64,000 bases of DNA from JANRLL01 sp033762715 (GTDB lineage: Bacteria; Pseudomonadota; Alphaproteobacteria; Rickettsiales; SXRF01): NCBI GenBank assembly GCA_033762715.1, contig JANRLL010000003.1, positions 1-64,000 of the forward strand, written 5' to 3'. Every line of letters begins with the position of its first letter. Within the stretch, counting starts at the first letter, position 1. The position numbers were made by a program, and so were the translations under genes. A model generated the notes under the pieces. It was not told the origin of the DNA, did no database searches, and worked only from the letters and a program-made list of their open reading frames with translations. Positions 33,816-43,498 of the stretch are shown in pieces.

Positions 33816-34421
33816 ATGTTAGGCCAATTCAAACAACATATACAACGATTGATCCGCACGCAGGAGGGTATTGCTTACCTAGAATTTGCGTTAGCCTTGC
33901 CCGTGTTGCTGACTATGTTTTTAGGCGCAGTGGAAGTGACGCGCTATGTGCTGGTTGCGCAGAAAGTAGAAAAAATTTCGGTTACCATGTCCGATCTGGT
34001 GGCTCAATCGAGCACCATGTCCAGCAATGAGCTCGATGTGCTGGTGCAGGCAGCGGGGCAAGTGATGCAGCCCTATAACTTCAAGCCTGATGGCTATGTG
34101 ATTGTAAGCTCCGTTACCAAAACCGGCACCGCGCAACCAGTCGTCAGCTGGCAATATCGGGGCGGTGGCGATTGGGTGCAACCCAGCAAAGTCGGCACGC
34201 AAGGCGGAGCGGCGACGCTGCCTTCTGGCTTTAGCATGGTCGATAAAGACAATGTGATCATTGCCGAAATCTATTATCGCTTCACCCCGCTCATGGGCAA
34301 TATGGTAGGCAACGTGATCTCCGGCAGCACCCTGTACCGCCATGCGATTTTTAAACCACGCTTGGGTGATTTGAAAGTGCTGAGCTTTTTTGTGCAACCT
34401 CACCTAGGAGGCGCATCATGA
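33816..34421 (+). CDS. tadE: TadE-family pseudopilin
   Basis: Second TadE paralogue, with EGIAYLEFALALPVLLTMF at residues about 17-35 (conserved EF after the TadE-type cleavage region) and one membrane span. The remainder is extracytoplasmic and partly beta. 201 residues. Its stop overlaps the start of tadG by four bases. Together with the first gene it provides the two minor pseudopilins usually needed with TadG for pilus assembly. Confidence 0.9.
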   Translation: MLGQFKQHIQRLIRTQEGIAYLEFALALPVLLTMFLGAVEVTRYVLVAQKVEKISVTMSDLVAQSSTMSSNELDVLVQAAGQVMQPYNFKPDGYVIVSSVTKTGTAQPVVSWQYRGGGDWVQPSKVGTQGGAATLPSGFSMVDKDNVIIAEIYYRFTPLMGNMVGNVISGSTLYRHAIFKPRLGDLKVLSFFVQPHLGGAS

Positions 34422-35914
34422 TGTATCGTGCATTCGGACGTTTGTTTCGCGCGCAAGACGGCGCGGTGTTACCGCTTATCGCTATTAGTGTGGCAACGTT
34501 AGTGGCCGCATCTGGCATGGCAATTGATATGGCGCGCCTGCAAATGGTGCAATCGCGCCTTTCCAATGCGCTCGATGCTGCGGGCCTTGCTGCCGGTAGC
34601 TCGGTAAGCACCAGCGACTTACAAAGCGAAGTGAATAAATATTTTAATGCCAATTTCCCTGCCGGCTATTTAGACAGCACCATTCAAACCCCTAGCGCAG
34701 TCCCCAATAGCGACAATACGCTGATAACCCTCAGTGTACAGGGCACGGTGCGAACCACCTTCATGCAGATCTTCGGCGTAAATAATCTTGCGGTGCGGGC
34801 TGATTCGCAAATTACGCGCCAGAATAAAGGTATGGAATTGGTGTTGGTGCTGGATATTACCGGTTCGATGTCTGGCAGTAAAATTGTCTCGCTGCGAAAC
34901 GCCGCTACGGCATTGGTGAATACGGTTTATGGCAGCAAAACCACCATCGATAATTTGTGGGTGGGGATTGTGCCTTATGTTACCGCCGTCAATATCGGCA
35001 ATACCGCCGAAACCCAAAGCTGGCTTACCAACTATGATTTGACTCTCTACCCATCAGGTTATCCAAGCAATAGAACCAAGTGGAAAGGTTGCGTGGAAGA
35101 GCGTCCCTACCCGTATGACATGAACGCTGCTTTTCCTTCACCGACCGATATCAATACACGATTCCCTATGTATTTTTGGGCCGACACCAGCTCATCCGGT
35201 GATAATGATTGGGTCTATGGCGGATCATTTACAATTGTCGAAAATAATAGCAACAGTGCCTCAGGCCCCAACCTGGCTTGTTGGCAAGCCGTACAACCGC
35301 TGCGGGCTAATAAAAACACGACGCTCACCAGCATTTCCACGTTAGTCGAATCGAGTGATAATAGCGGTACCATGTCGAATGTAGGGCTGGTATGGGCATG
35401 GCGTATGCTTTCACCCGATTGGCGCGGACATTGGAATCATGATCTGGTGGGTGGACAGGTTAAATTGCCGCTCAATTACAATACGGATTTAATGAAAAAA
35501 GTAGTCGTACTCATGACCGATGGTGAAAACCAGTTTTACGATTCCACCAGCTCCGATCCACCTTATTCCGACTATACCGCCTATAAACGTTTAGCGACCG
35601 TTTCAAACGGCGGGCGCGCTGACATTAACACCAACAACCAAAATACGGCGCGCAATATCATCAATGATAAAACCAAGGCGATCTGCGCAGCGATGAAAGC
35701 AAAAGGTACAGACATTATCATCTATACGGTGACGTTCCAATTGGGCAGCAGTACCTCTCAGCAAGAAGCACGCACACTGTTTCGCGATTGCGCCACCTCG
35801 CCCGACTATTATTTTGACGCGGAAAGCCAGGTTTCCGGCGCTCCTCAGGTCGATATAACCACGGCCTTTAAGACTATCGGCGACTCACTTGCGAATTTAC
35901 GCATTAGCAAGTAA
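34418..35914 (+). CDS. tadG: TadG-like protein with von Willebrand factor A domain
   Basis: The N-terminus (DGAVLPLIAISVATLVAASGMAIDMAR, split by a span at about 18-36) is the TadG/TadE-like pseudopilin region. From about 138 a vWA domain begins with the MIDAS motif LVLDITGSMSGSK (D146) and continues through VVVLMTDGENQF near 370. The long insert (about 180-340) is Trp/Asn/Ser-rich. vWA-bearing TadG proteins are common in alphaproteobacteria and may act at the outer surface as an assembly anchor or adhesin. 498 residues, complete. Confidence 0.9.
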   Translation: MMYRAFGRLFRAQDGAVLPLIAISVATLVAASGMAIDMARLQMVQSRLSNALDAAGLAAGSSVSTSDLQSEVNKYFNANFPAGYLDSTIQTPSAVPNSDNTLITLSVQGTVRTTFMQIFGVNNLAVRADSQITRQNKGMELVLVLDITGSMSGSKIVSLRNAATALVNTVYGSKTTIDNLWVGIVPYVTAVNIGNTAETQSWLTNYDLTLYPSGYPSNRTKWKGCVEERPYPYDMNAAFPSPTDINTRFPMYFWADTSSSGDNDWVYGGSFTIVENNSNSASGPNLACWQAVQPLRANKNTTLTSISTLVESSDNSGTMSNVGLVWAWRMLSPDWRGHWNHDLVGGQVKLPLNYNTDLMKKVVVLMTDGENQFYDSTSSDPPYSDYTAYKRLATVSNGGRADINTNNQNTARNIINDKTKAICAAMKAKGTDIIIYTVTFQLGSSTSQQEARTLFRDCATSPDYYFDAESQVSGAPQVDITTAFKTIGDSLANLRISK

Positions 35915-35923
35915 ACTCGCCCC

Positions 35924-36841
35924 ATGATTCGCCTTTGCCACACATCCTTGCCGCTCAGCCTGCTCGCTTTGTCGCTAGTCAGCGCCTGCGATGCTGTGCC
36001 GATGCAAACGGCTGCTCAATCCACGCCTTCGCCGTTGGCTGCCGCTGCCCCAACGGATGAGCGCCCACGTGTGAGCTTACAAGCCGCAGAAGAGTTGGAA
36101 CGCTCCGGCAATCTAATCGATGCCGTCACCGCATATCAGGAAATCGCTAAATATCCCGAAACTGCCGTTACCGGCCTTATCAAACTCTCGGTGATCTACC
36201 GCAAATTAGGCCGCTATCCCGATGCGCTGACCGCCATGAAAGAAGCCCAAGCGCTCCAACCTGCTAATCCCAAAGTGCTATTGCATCTAGGTTATGCATT
36301 GATTGATGCCGATCAATCGGAAGAAGCGATTCGTGTGCTAGATGGCTTGACTGCGATGGAGCCTGGCAATATCAGCGCCTATAACGCGAAGGCGGTTGCC
36401 TTTGATAATGCTGGCAACCATATTGCTGCTCAAGAGCTATACCAAAAAGTACTGTCGCTTAATCCCGCATCTATTTCGGCGCATAACAACTTAGCGATGT
36501 CGTATATTCTCAATAACCAGATTGATGATGCTATCACCTTGCTGGAAGTCATCAATAAAGGCCCTGATAGCAGCGCTACCGTGCGCCAAAATCTAGCGCT
36601 CGCTTATGGTATCAAAGGGCAGAAGGCCCGCGCGTTAGCACTGAATCTGAAAGATGTATCGCGTGAAAAGGCAGAAGAGAATCTGCGCTTCTATGAGCAA
36701 TATGCACGTAACTTGAAAGAGAAGCGCCCCGAGGCGCCACCAACGATGTTTGATGCGATGGCGCCAGATACTACGCCTGTTGATACAAAAGCAGATGCTC
36801 CGATTGAATCGGAAATCATGCCCAAAATGAAACGCCGCTAA
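35924..36841 (+). CDS. tadD: TadD-like TPR lipoprotein
   Basis: Outer-membrane pilotin-type TPR lipoprotein of the Tad system, needed for secretin assembly. The signal peptide ends with a lipobox (SLVSAC, Cys 22). Four or five TPR units follow from about residue 45 to 230, such as NPKVLLHLGYALIDADQSEE and NISAYNAKAVAFDNAGNHI. The Pro/Asp-rich tail is disordered. It is the last gene of the rightward operon and its stop abuts the stop of the convergent tadC. Confidence 0.88.
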   Translation: MIRLCHTSLPLSLLALSLVSACDAVPMQTAAQSTPSPLAAAAPTDERPRVSLQAAEELERSGNLIDAVTAYQEIAKYPETAVTGLIKLSVIYRKLGRYPDALTAMKEAQALQPANPKVLLHLGYALIDADQSEEAIRVLDGLTAMEPGNISAYNAKAVAFDNAGNHIAAQELYQKVLSLNPASISAHNNLAMSYILNNQIDDAITLLEVINKGPDSSATVRQNLALAYGIKGQKARALALNLKDVSREKAEENLRFYEQYARNLKEKRPEAPPTMFDAMAPDTTPVDTKADAPIESEIMPKMKRR

Positions 36842-37834
36842 CTATTGCTGCTGCTTGGCAAAAATATCCATCACCCGAATAATCGCCGGCGCTAAAATCA
36901 CAATGAATAAGGTAGGCAGTACAAACACAATCATCGGCACCGTCATCAACGCCGGCAAACGCGCAGCCTTTTGCTCTGCCCGCAACATCCGCGCCTGACG
37001 AAACTCCGCCGACAACACCCGCAAGGCCTGTGCAATGGGCGTACCGTATTTTTCTGTCTGTATGAGCACGTTCACTACCCCGCGCAATTCCGGCAATTTG
37101 CACCGCTCCGATAGGTTGGAAAGCGCTTTATTACGCTCGGGCAAGAAGCTGAGTTCTGCCGAAGTGATGGTGAGTTCATCCCCCATTTCGGGATAAGATA
37201 TCGCTAGCTCACGCGACACACGGTCTAAGGTGGCGCCCAAGCTCAAACCGGCTTCGGCGCATATGGTCATGAGATCGAGCGTGTCGGGCAATGCGCGCTG
37301 TATTTTCAAATAGCGCTTACGGCGCACCCGCACCACATACCACCAGGGCAGCTTAATGCCCACATACATCAAGCCAATGGGAATCGCGTATTTAATAATG
37401 CCCAATTTCTGCGTGAAGCTTAAGCTCGCAAGTCCGATACCGCCTAATATAATTGGCAGCACCAAATTTAAAAAGGCGATGATGATGATAATATCTTTGG
37501 AGTGATAGCCTGCTTCGATCAGCAATGTTTCTAATTTGCCAATCTGGTTTTTTTTGAGCAGCTGCAGGCGTGTTACCACCTGGCGCATAAAATTCACTGA
37601 CATCTCAGGACGGATACGTTTATTAGACTGAAACGATGCGCCGCCACGAATGGCTTGGTGGCGTTCTTGAATGGCTTTAACGCGCGCAATCATTTTGTTG
37701 CGCGGATTGAGGTAGCTAAATACAGCAACCAGACAAATCAATGCGCCTGCGGCAGTAATACCGACATAGAAATCCTCTACCGGCAGCCAAGGCGGCAAGA
37801 TTTGTTTAAGCGAAAAAGGTTGGCCTGCATTCAT
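36842..37834 (-). CDS. tadC: Tad inner-membrane platform protein TadC
   Basis: Type II/IV secretion F-domain protein that forms the inner-membrane platform together with TadB. Spans are at about residues 22-41, 118-145, 150-165 and 305-325. The F domain (LDLMTICAEAGLSLGATLDRV, ALSNLSERCKLPELRGVVNVL, GTPIAQALRVLSAEFRQARML) is clear. 330 residues is normal. It is the last gene of the leftward cpa operon, four bases after tadB. Confidence 0.93.
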   Translation of the reverse strand: MNAGQPFSLKQILPPWLPVEDFYVGITAAGALICLVAVFSYLNPRNKMIARVKAIQERHQAIRGGASFQSNKRIRPEMSVNFMRQVVTRLQLLKKNQIGKLETLLIEAGYHSKDIIIIIAFLNLVLPIILGGIGLASLSFTQKLGIIKYAIPIGLMYVGIKLPWWYVVRVRRKRYLKIQRALPDTLDLMTICAEAGLSLGATLDRVSRELAISYPEMGDELTITSAELSFLPERNKALSNLSERCKLPELRGVVNVLIQTEKYGTPIAQALRVLSAEFRQARMLRAEQKAARLPALMTVPMIVFVLPTLFIVILAPAIIRVMDIFAKQQQ

Positions 37835-37837
37835 CGG

Positions 37838-38818
37838 TTAAATCTCAAATCGTGCCATGCGTTTCATAATCCACACCCCGCCAAAGAGCATAAAAGCTGC
37901 AACACCAGCGCTGATATTGCCGCGATAATCTTGGTAAAGCGGCACCATATAATCCGGCGCTAAGAAGCTTACTACGATAAACACCACGAAGGGTAAGGCG
38001 CCGATAATATAGGTCGATGCGGTTGCTTCGGATGACATGGCTTTGATTTTCATCTGCATCATAAAACGTCCACGCAGCACATCCGATAAGTTGCTCAAAA
38101 TTTCAGCCAAATTCCCGCCGGTTTCACGTTGGATGACGATGCTGGTGACAAAGAAATTAAATTCAGTGAGCTCTAGCGACTGCGCGGTGTCTTGCAGGGC
38201 TTTCTCAAGCGGCACACCTAATTTCATCGTATCGACAATAGTGGTAAACACCATACCCACCGGATCGGGCACCTCGCGGGCAACCACTACCATCGATTCG
38301 GATACCGGCAAGCCCGAACGCAAGCCTCGCACGATCAAATCAATCGCATCGGGAAATAATTTGAGGAAGGCTTTGTTTTGTTTATTGATGGTTCGCCGCA
38401 ACCATTTAATCGGCAGCCACAACCCCAGAATAATGGCGATACAAAAGGCAAGAATGATGGGCTTATTAAAGACGACGGCAATTACGACCGTAATCACTAC
38501 CATATTAAGCAGGCGCATCAATAAATAGCGGCGAGTGGTGGTTTTTTTACCGGCGCGCACCAACATATCATTCAGGCGCTTAATGTCGGGAAGCGGTTTT
38601 GACAGCCAATAAATAAGCCCCTCATCTTCGATGGCTTTACGGCGCACCGATACATCTTGCTGATTTTTAAGCGAGCTGGGCAAGCTGCGCTTTTTGAGTT
38701 TTTGCACACGCTTTTGCATCTGGCGGCGCTTGGCCCCGCCGCCTAGCGTATCCCATATAAACCAGAGAAATCCTAACGCTGCGACCAGAGCAATGATTTC
38801 TTCTAGCTTGAGAATCAT
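37838..38818 (-). CDS. tadB: Tad inner-membrane platform protein TadB
   Basis: Partner of TadC. An N-terminal span (about 5-22), a basic cytoplasmic stretch, spans near 105-130 and 270-320, and the F domain (FPDAIDLIVRGLRSGLPVSE, VPLEKALQDTAQSLELTEFNFF, GGNLAEILSNLSDVLRGRF) are visible. 326 residues is normal. Its ATG overlaps the cpaF stop by four bases. Confidence 0.93.
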   Translation of the reverse strand: MILKLEEIIALVAALGFLWFIWDTLGGGAKRRQMQKRVQKLKKRSLPSSLKNQQDVSVRRKAIEDEGLIYWLSKPLPDIKRLNDMLVRAGKKTTTRRYLLMRLLNMVVITVVIAVVFNKPIILAFCIAIILGLWLPIKWLRRTINKQNKAFLKLFPDAIDLIVRGLRSGLPVSESMVVVAREVPDPVGMVFTTIVDTMKLGVPLEKALQDTAQSLELTEFNFFVTSIVIQRETGGNLAEILSNLSDVLRGRFMMQMKIKAMSSEATASTYIIGALPFVVFIVVSFLAPDYMVPLYQDYRGNISAGVAAFMLFGGVWIMKRMARFEI

Positions 38819-40251
38819 CCGCCCACTCCGCTTGCCATCGCTTCAAGCAATGCTTTTTCTAAGCCGAAATAAGCAGCTTGCTGCGTGAAGTTCGGACGAA
38901 TGCCGGTGCAATGAAACTCACCAATTAATTTACCGCTTTCATCTTCGCCCATGAATTCATAGGTGAATAAATCCTGGGTGACGATCACCTCGCCTTCCAT
39001 GCCCACCACTTCGGTTACATGCGTCACACGGCGCACACCGTCGCGCATACGCTGCACCTGCACAATTAAATTCACGGCGCTTGCGATTTGCGTGCGCACC
39101 GCTCGGCTCGGTAAATTGGTCACCGCCATACCTATCATATTTTCCAAGCGTGTCAGCGCTTCACGCGGACTGTTGGCATGCAGCGTGCCCATCGAGCCGT
39201 CATGGCCGGTGTTCATCGCTTGCAGCAAGTCGAATGCCTCACCACCGCGCACCTCGCCTAAGATAATGCGGTCAGGGCGCATACGCAGTGCGTTCTTCAC
39301 CAAGTCACGCATGGTAATCTCGCCTTGGCCTTCTAAGTTGGCATGGCGTGTCTCAAGTGGCACCACATGTGGCTGTTGCAATTGTAGCTCGGCCGCATCC
39401 TCGATGGTGACAATGCGTTCGCCATTATTGATCATGCGCGAAATTGCATTGAGCATAGTGGTTTTACCTGACCCCGTACCGCCGGAGATAATGATATTCA
39501 GGCGAATGGCGCCGCAAATTTTGAGTAGCTTACAGAGTGGCTCCGACACGCTTTTGGTGGTCAGCATGCTATCGAGTGTGATTTTCTTTTGCGAGAATTT
39601 ACGAATGGAAATCGAGGTGCCGCGAATGGCGCAAGGCTGCGCGATCACGTTCACACGGCTACCATCGGGCAAGCGCGCATCGCAAATGGGGCTCGACTCA
39701 TCCACACGACGGCCAACAGCGGTTACAATACGCGTGGCAATCGACATCACATGCGAATTATCGCGAAACTTCACCGGCATTAATTCGAGCTTACCCTTGC
39801 GCTCTACATAGACCTGATACGGTCCGTTGATCATAATATCGGTAATGGCGTCATCGCGCAAAAGCGGCTCCAGCGGCCCGTAACCAAGCATGTCATCGAC
39901 AATTTGATTGGCAAGCATTTGCTGCTCGGCCTGCGAGAGTGGGATTTTTTGCTCAAGCACGATCTCACCGATCAGCTCGATAATCTGGCGCTTCAACTCA
40001 TCGCGTGGCAAGCGTGACGAAGTGCTGACATCGATCTGCTCCATCAGCAGCGAATAAATCTTATCCTTCGCAGCCGTTAAATCATCGGCTTCGGCGGGCA
40101 CCAGAGCGGCAATATGGGTGGCATCATTGGCCGACAATAGCCGCTCACCCGACGAACTTGCAGGCGCAACAGGCGTCGTGCCGGTGCCCGTAATGACAGG
40201 AGCAATCGGTGCAGCGGCAGGACTATCAGGTGTAACGCGCCTTCCAAACAT
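38815..40251 (-). CDS. cpaF: Tad pilus assembly ATPase CpaF/TadA
   Basis: Bifunctional extension/retraction ATPase of the VirB11-like family. The Walker A motif IISGGTGSGKTTMLNA (about residues 259-274), the Asp/His boxes and the RPDRIILGEVRGGEAFDLL stretch (about 333) with GTLHANSPREAL are diagnostic. The N-terminal 60 residues are a variable Pro/Ala-rich extension. 478 residues is normal. It is followed by tadB and preceded six bases earlier by cpaE. Confidence 0.96.
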   Translation of the reverse strand: MFGRRVTPDSPAAAPIAPVITGTGTTPVAPASSSGERLLSANDATHIAALVPAEADDLTAAKDKIYSLLMEQIDVSTSSRLPRDELKRQIIELIGEIVLEQKIPLSQAEQQMLANQIVDDMLGYGPLEPLLRDDAITDIMINGPYQVYVERKGKLELMPVKFRDNSHVMSIATRIVTAVGRRVDESSPICDARLPDGSRVNVIAQPCAIRGTSISIRKFSQKKITLDSMLTTKSVSEPLCKLLKICGAIRLNIIISGGTGSGKTTMLNAISRMINNGERIVTIEDAAELQLQQPHVVPLETRHANLEGQGEITMRDLVKNALRMRPDRIILGEVRGGEAFDLLQAMNTGHDGSMGTLHANSPREALTRLENMIGMAVTNLPSRAVRTQIASAVNLIVQVQRMRDGVRRVTHVTEVVGMEGEVIVTQDLFTYEFMGEDESGKLIGEFHCTGIRPNFTQQAAYFGLEKALLEAMASGVGG

Positions 40252-40256
40252 GACGC

Positions 40257-41459
40257 TTAGCTTCCTTTACTATCTTTACCTTTACCGGCAAACAAACCTT
40301 TGCCTTTTGCTTTGGTATCGGTGGCTTTCGCCTCGGGCACCAATAATTCAGCCAGCGCGTAAAGCGGTTTCACCGCTGCATGGCTTTTACTTTTCAACGC
40401 CGGAATATCCGTTCCCACTTGCATATAAATATCGGGTGCATAGGGAATTTTTTGCGTGATTTTCGTGTTAATGCCTTTTTCAAAATCGGCAGGATTCATT
40501 TCCATCTTCGTCGCATGCCCCACGCGATTAGCCACTACAATAGCCGGTTTAATTTTCAGCGATTCACGCAGCAAATCCGCCTGGCGCAGCGCGTCGCGCA
40601 AACTCAATAATGTAAGCTCAGTTACCAGCACTACCTGGTCGGCTTTAGCCAAACATTGCTTGGCGAAGCTGCTCATATGGCGCGGCACATCCAAAATCAC
40701 CACATCAAACGATTGGCGCAATTCCTGAATCAAAGTGTCGGCCGCTTGCTCATGCACACCAATGCGTTCTTGCAATGACTCTTCCGCACTCAAGATAGAT
40801 AAATATTTATGCGGCTTATTCATCACGCGTTCGACAAAGAGCGAATCCATACGCTCCGGTTTTTCAAGCGCCTCACGAAAGCCACGGCTAGGCTCTAGAT
40901 CCAAGGCAAGTGCAATGCTGCCTTCTTGTGGATCAAGATCCACGAGGGCTACTTTCTTTTTCGACAGTTCGGCAATAATGCCGGCCAGGTTAATTGCAAG
41001 TGACGTGGTGCCCACGCCACCGCGCGTGCCAATAAAGCTGATTAATTTACCGGGCGCTTTTTCCGGTTTGGCGCCGGCCGTGCCTGATTCGAGCGACTTA
41101 AGAAACGCGCCTTCCAATGCCTGCTCACTTAGGGGACGCAGCAAATAGTTAAACACACCAATATTCATCAACCAGCAAAAGAAACTATATTCATTGATGG
41201 TGCCAGTGATGATGACTTTGGTATCGGGATCGCAAACTTCCGCCAGCCCATCGAGTGCAGCTTGCGCGCTGGCAGCGCTTGGCACATCGACCAACAAAAG
41301 TCTGGGAGACGGATTATCTTTTAAATAAGCGGTAGCGGTCGCTATATCGCCTTTTCTAATGGCATCTTCCGGCCAGCCATGTTTCGTGCAGAATTGTTTC
41401 AGGACATTGGCATCCTGATCATCTACAGCAAAGGCAAGAAAATCTGACTTCACCGGCAT
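40257..41459 (-). CDS. cpaE: Pilus assembly protein CpaE/TadZ
   Basis: Polar-localising ParA/MinD-like ATPase with an N-terminal receiver-like domain. Residues about 1-130 look like an atypical response-regulator fold. From about 138 the deviant Walker A GTRGGVGTTSLAIN appears, with Thr in place of the usual Lys as in the CpaE family. VALVDLDPQEGSIALAL, VILDVPRHMSSF and the GHATKMEMNP-region helix follow. 400 residues is normal, with a basic Lys/Gly tail. Its stop is 5 bases before cpaF and its start overlaps the cpaD stop. Confidence 0.92.
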   Translation of the reverse strand: MPVKSDFLAFAVDDQDANVLKQFCTKHGWPEDAIRKGDIATATAYLKDNPSPRLLLVDVPSAASAQAALDGLAEVCDPDTKVIITGTINEYSFFCWLMNIGVFNYLLRPLSEQALEGAFLKSLESGTAGAKPEKAPGKLISFIGTRGGVGTTSLAINLAGIIAELSKKKVALVDLDPQEGSIALALDLEPSRGFREALEKPERMDSLFVERVMNKPHKYLSILSAEESLQERIGVHEQAADTLIQELRQSFDVVILDVPRHMSSFAKQCLAKADQVVLVTELTLLSLRDALRQADLLRESLKIKPAIVVANRVGHATKMEMNPADFEKGINTKITQKIPYAPDIYMQVGTDIPALKSKSHAAVKPLYALAELLVPEAKATDTKAKGKGLFAGKGKDSKGS

Positions 41460-42103
41460 TATTGCGCTCCTGTAGCTACGCCTGCGCCGGAACCGGCCGC
41501 AGTTGCGCCGCTACGATAATCGGTAATGGTTTTACTGGTCGCATCGGAATCAGGCCGGATGTCACCGCTGCCTTTAATGAGATCATGCGGATCGGCGACC
41601 ATTTTTCCTAAATTCACTGTGTTGGCGCAACCAAAGTTACCCTGCATAGTGTTGCTATAGGTCGTCACCGGCGAGCGGCGCCAATCAGGGCAGCGCGGCG
41701 GCACCACAGCAGTATAGCGAATATCGAGCTTTGCTTCACGCGACGTCACATCGTCAGTGCTGATAAAGGTGATTTTACGATCCACACCGCTGCTGCGGAT
41801 TAAGCTGGTGAGTTCTTGTTTGAGCAGCGCTTCTTTTGCATTGGTACGACTGAGCGTAATCACCACCTCATCCACCGCGGGTGGTGAAATGGTATTGATA
41901 GTTTCGCGCACAGCCATTTTGTCTTCAAAACTGAGCTGAGGCGGTGTGCTATTGAGCTGGATCGCATAATCGGCATGACGCGTTTGCAACGTATTTTTCA
42001 CCGGATGCTTCATATAATAATCGTGCGGATCGTAGCCCTGCAGATCCTGCGTGGCATCACAACCCGCTAACATCACCATACATGCGATAAGAACACGACG
42101 CAT
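41459..42103 (-). CDS. cpaD: Pilus biogenesis lipoprotein CpaD
   Basis: Outer-membrane lipoprotein of the Tad system (Pfam CpaD type). Signal peptide with lipobox (VMLAGC, Cys 15). The family core includes SFEDKMAVRETINTI, DEVVITLSRTN, the RRSPVTTYSNTMQGNFGCANTVNLGKMVADPHDL end and a Gly/Ala-rich tail. 214 residues. It sits three bases after cpaC and overlaps the start of cpaE by one base. Confidence 0.92.
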   Translation of the reverse strand: MRRVLIACMVMLAGCDATQDLQGYDPHDYYMKHPVKNTLQTRHADYAIQLNSTPPQLSFEDKMAVRETINTISPPAVDEVVITLSRTNAKEALLKQELTSLIRSSGVDRKITFISTDDVTSREAKLDIRYTAVVPPRCPDWRRSPVTTYSNTMQGNFGCANTVNLGKMVADPHDLIKGSGDIRPDSDATSKTITDYRSGATAAGSGAGVATGAQ

Positions 42104-42106
42104 TGT

Positions 42107-43498
42107 TTACTCCTGTTCCAACATGAAACCGCCATCGCCATGCAAGCGTGGCATATTATCTTCTTCCTCCATGGGCTCCTGACGATACAGACGGCCCAAT
42201 AATAAACGCTCCAGATCACTTGGCTGACGGATGCCATCGGTTGGTGTTTGCAAACTATGATCCGACACTGGACGCACAATATATGGCGTTACGATAATGA
42301 CGAGTTCGCTTAAATCATTTTGGAAATTCGAGCTTCTAAACAATGCACCCAATATGGGTAGATCGCCTACACCAGGCAATTTATTGATGGTGTTAGCCGT
42401 ATCACGTTTCAAGAGACCTGCCAGCACAAAGCTTTGGCCGCTGCCAATTTCAACCGTTGCATCGGCTTTGCGTGTGAGCAGAACCGGATTCAAACTGCCA
42501 TTGGTTTGCACCGTAGTATCAAAGCTGATGGAGCTCACTTCCGGTGCGACCTGCATACTGATGCGCTCTTTGGAAAGCACGGTCGGGGTAAATTTGAGGC
42601 TTACACCAAACGGTTTATATTCAACACTGACCGTATTATCCGGTCCAGTCGTGGTGATGGGATATTCGCCGCCAGCGAGGAAGCTTGCAGTTTTTCCCGA
42701 CGTTGTTGTCAAGTTAGGTTCGGCCAATACGGTCGCCAAGCCTTGGGTTTCTAACATATCGATCACGCCACCTAGCGTGTCATTAAGACGTCCATAAAAC
42801 GCGGTGTTCGCTGTGGTGCGCGTAAGCAAGCCACCAGCACCCATCGTAATATTGCCACCTTGTAGAATCTGGAAAGCGCCTGAACCAGGACTTGTTACGA
42901 GTTGCAACGCCGAATTGAATTTCTTGAGATCCGAGCGCGACATCTCCACCACTTTCACCTGGATGGAAACCTGATTCGAGTTGGTGGTGTTGATCATATT
43001 GACGATTTTGTCGCTCTGACCAATAAACGATGCGGCAATGCTTTTGATGTTTTCGGATTGTACCGGCGATGAGGCCACGCCTTGCATCACCAAACCGCCA
43101 TCCACCGTGCTGAAATTCACATCTGCATCGGGCGCTGCTTGCTTCACCATACGCTCCAGCTCGCTTAAATTATGCGACACCTGCACGCGGCCATTCAAAA
43201 TAATATCGTCTTGCGCATCAATGGCAAACAAACTGGTCTGGCCGATTTTCTTGCCGTTTACAAATAGCAGGCGCGGCGAGATCACCTGAATGTCGGCAAT
43301 ATTGGGGTCAGCAATCATCACCGAATGCACCGCACGATCCAAACGCACCATCTGGCCTTTATTGATCTCCAGGCTGATTCTTTTTTCTTTCGGATCGACA
43401 TTCACGCCTACATCCGCCAGTGCCGCAGCCGGCATGAAGGCCATCGCCAGTAAGGCGATTTTCATCCATCGACGTTGATTGCTACTTGCACTCATCAT
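42107..43498 (-). CDS. cpaC: Tad pilus secretin CpaC/RcpA
   Basis: Outer-membrane secretin channel through which the pilus passes. Signal peptide (residues 1-28, AALA). The N-terminal pilus-assembly domain has RLDRAVHSVMIADPNIADIQ, then a BON-like part (LERMVKQAAPDADVNF), and the secretin core with LAEPNLTTTSGKTASFLAGG (about 264) and the LPILGALFRSSNFQNDLSEL VIIVTP end (about 372). 463 residues is normal, with a short acidic tail. Overlaps the cpaB stop by four bases. Confidence 0.95.
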   Translation of the reverse strand: MMSASSNQRRWMKIALLAMAFMPAAALADVGVNVDPKEKRISLEINKGQMVRLDRAVHSVMIADPNIADIQVISPRLLFVNGKKIGQTSLFAIDAQDDIILNGRVQVSHNLSELERMVKQAAPDADVNFSTVDGGLVMQGVASSPVQSENIKSIAASFIGQSDKIVNMINTTNSNQVSIQVKVVEMSRSDLKKFNSALQLVTSPGSGAFQILQGGNITMGAGGLLTRTTANTAFYGRLNDTLGGVIDMLETQGLATVLAEPNLTTTSGKTASFLAGGEYPITTTGPDNTVSVEYKPFGVSLKFTPTVLSKERISMQVAPEVSSISFDTTVQTNGSLNPVLLTRKADATVEIGSGQSFVLAGLLKRDTANTINKLPGVGDLPILGALFRSSNFQNDLSELVIIVTPYIVRPVSDHSLQTPTDGIRQPSDLERLLLGRLYRQEPMEEEDNMPRLHGDGGFMLEQE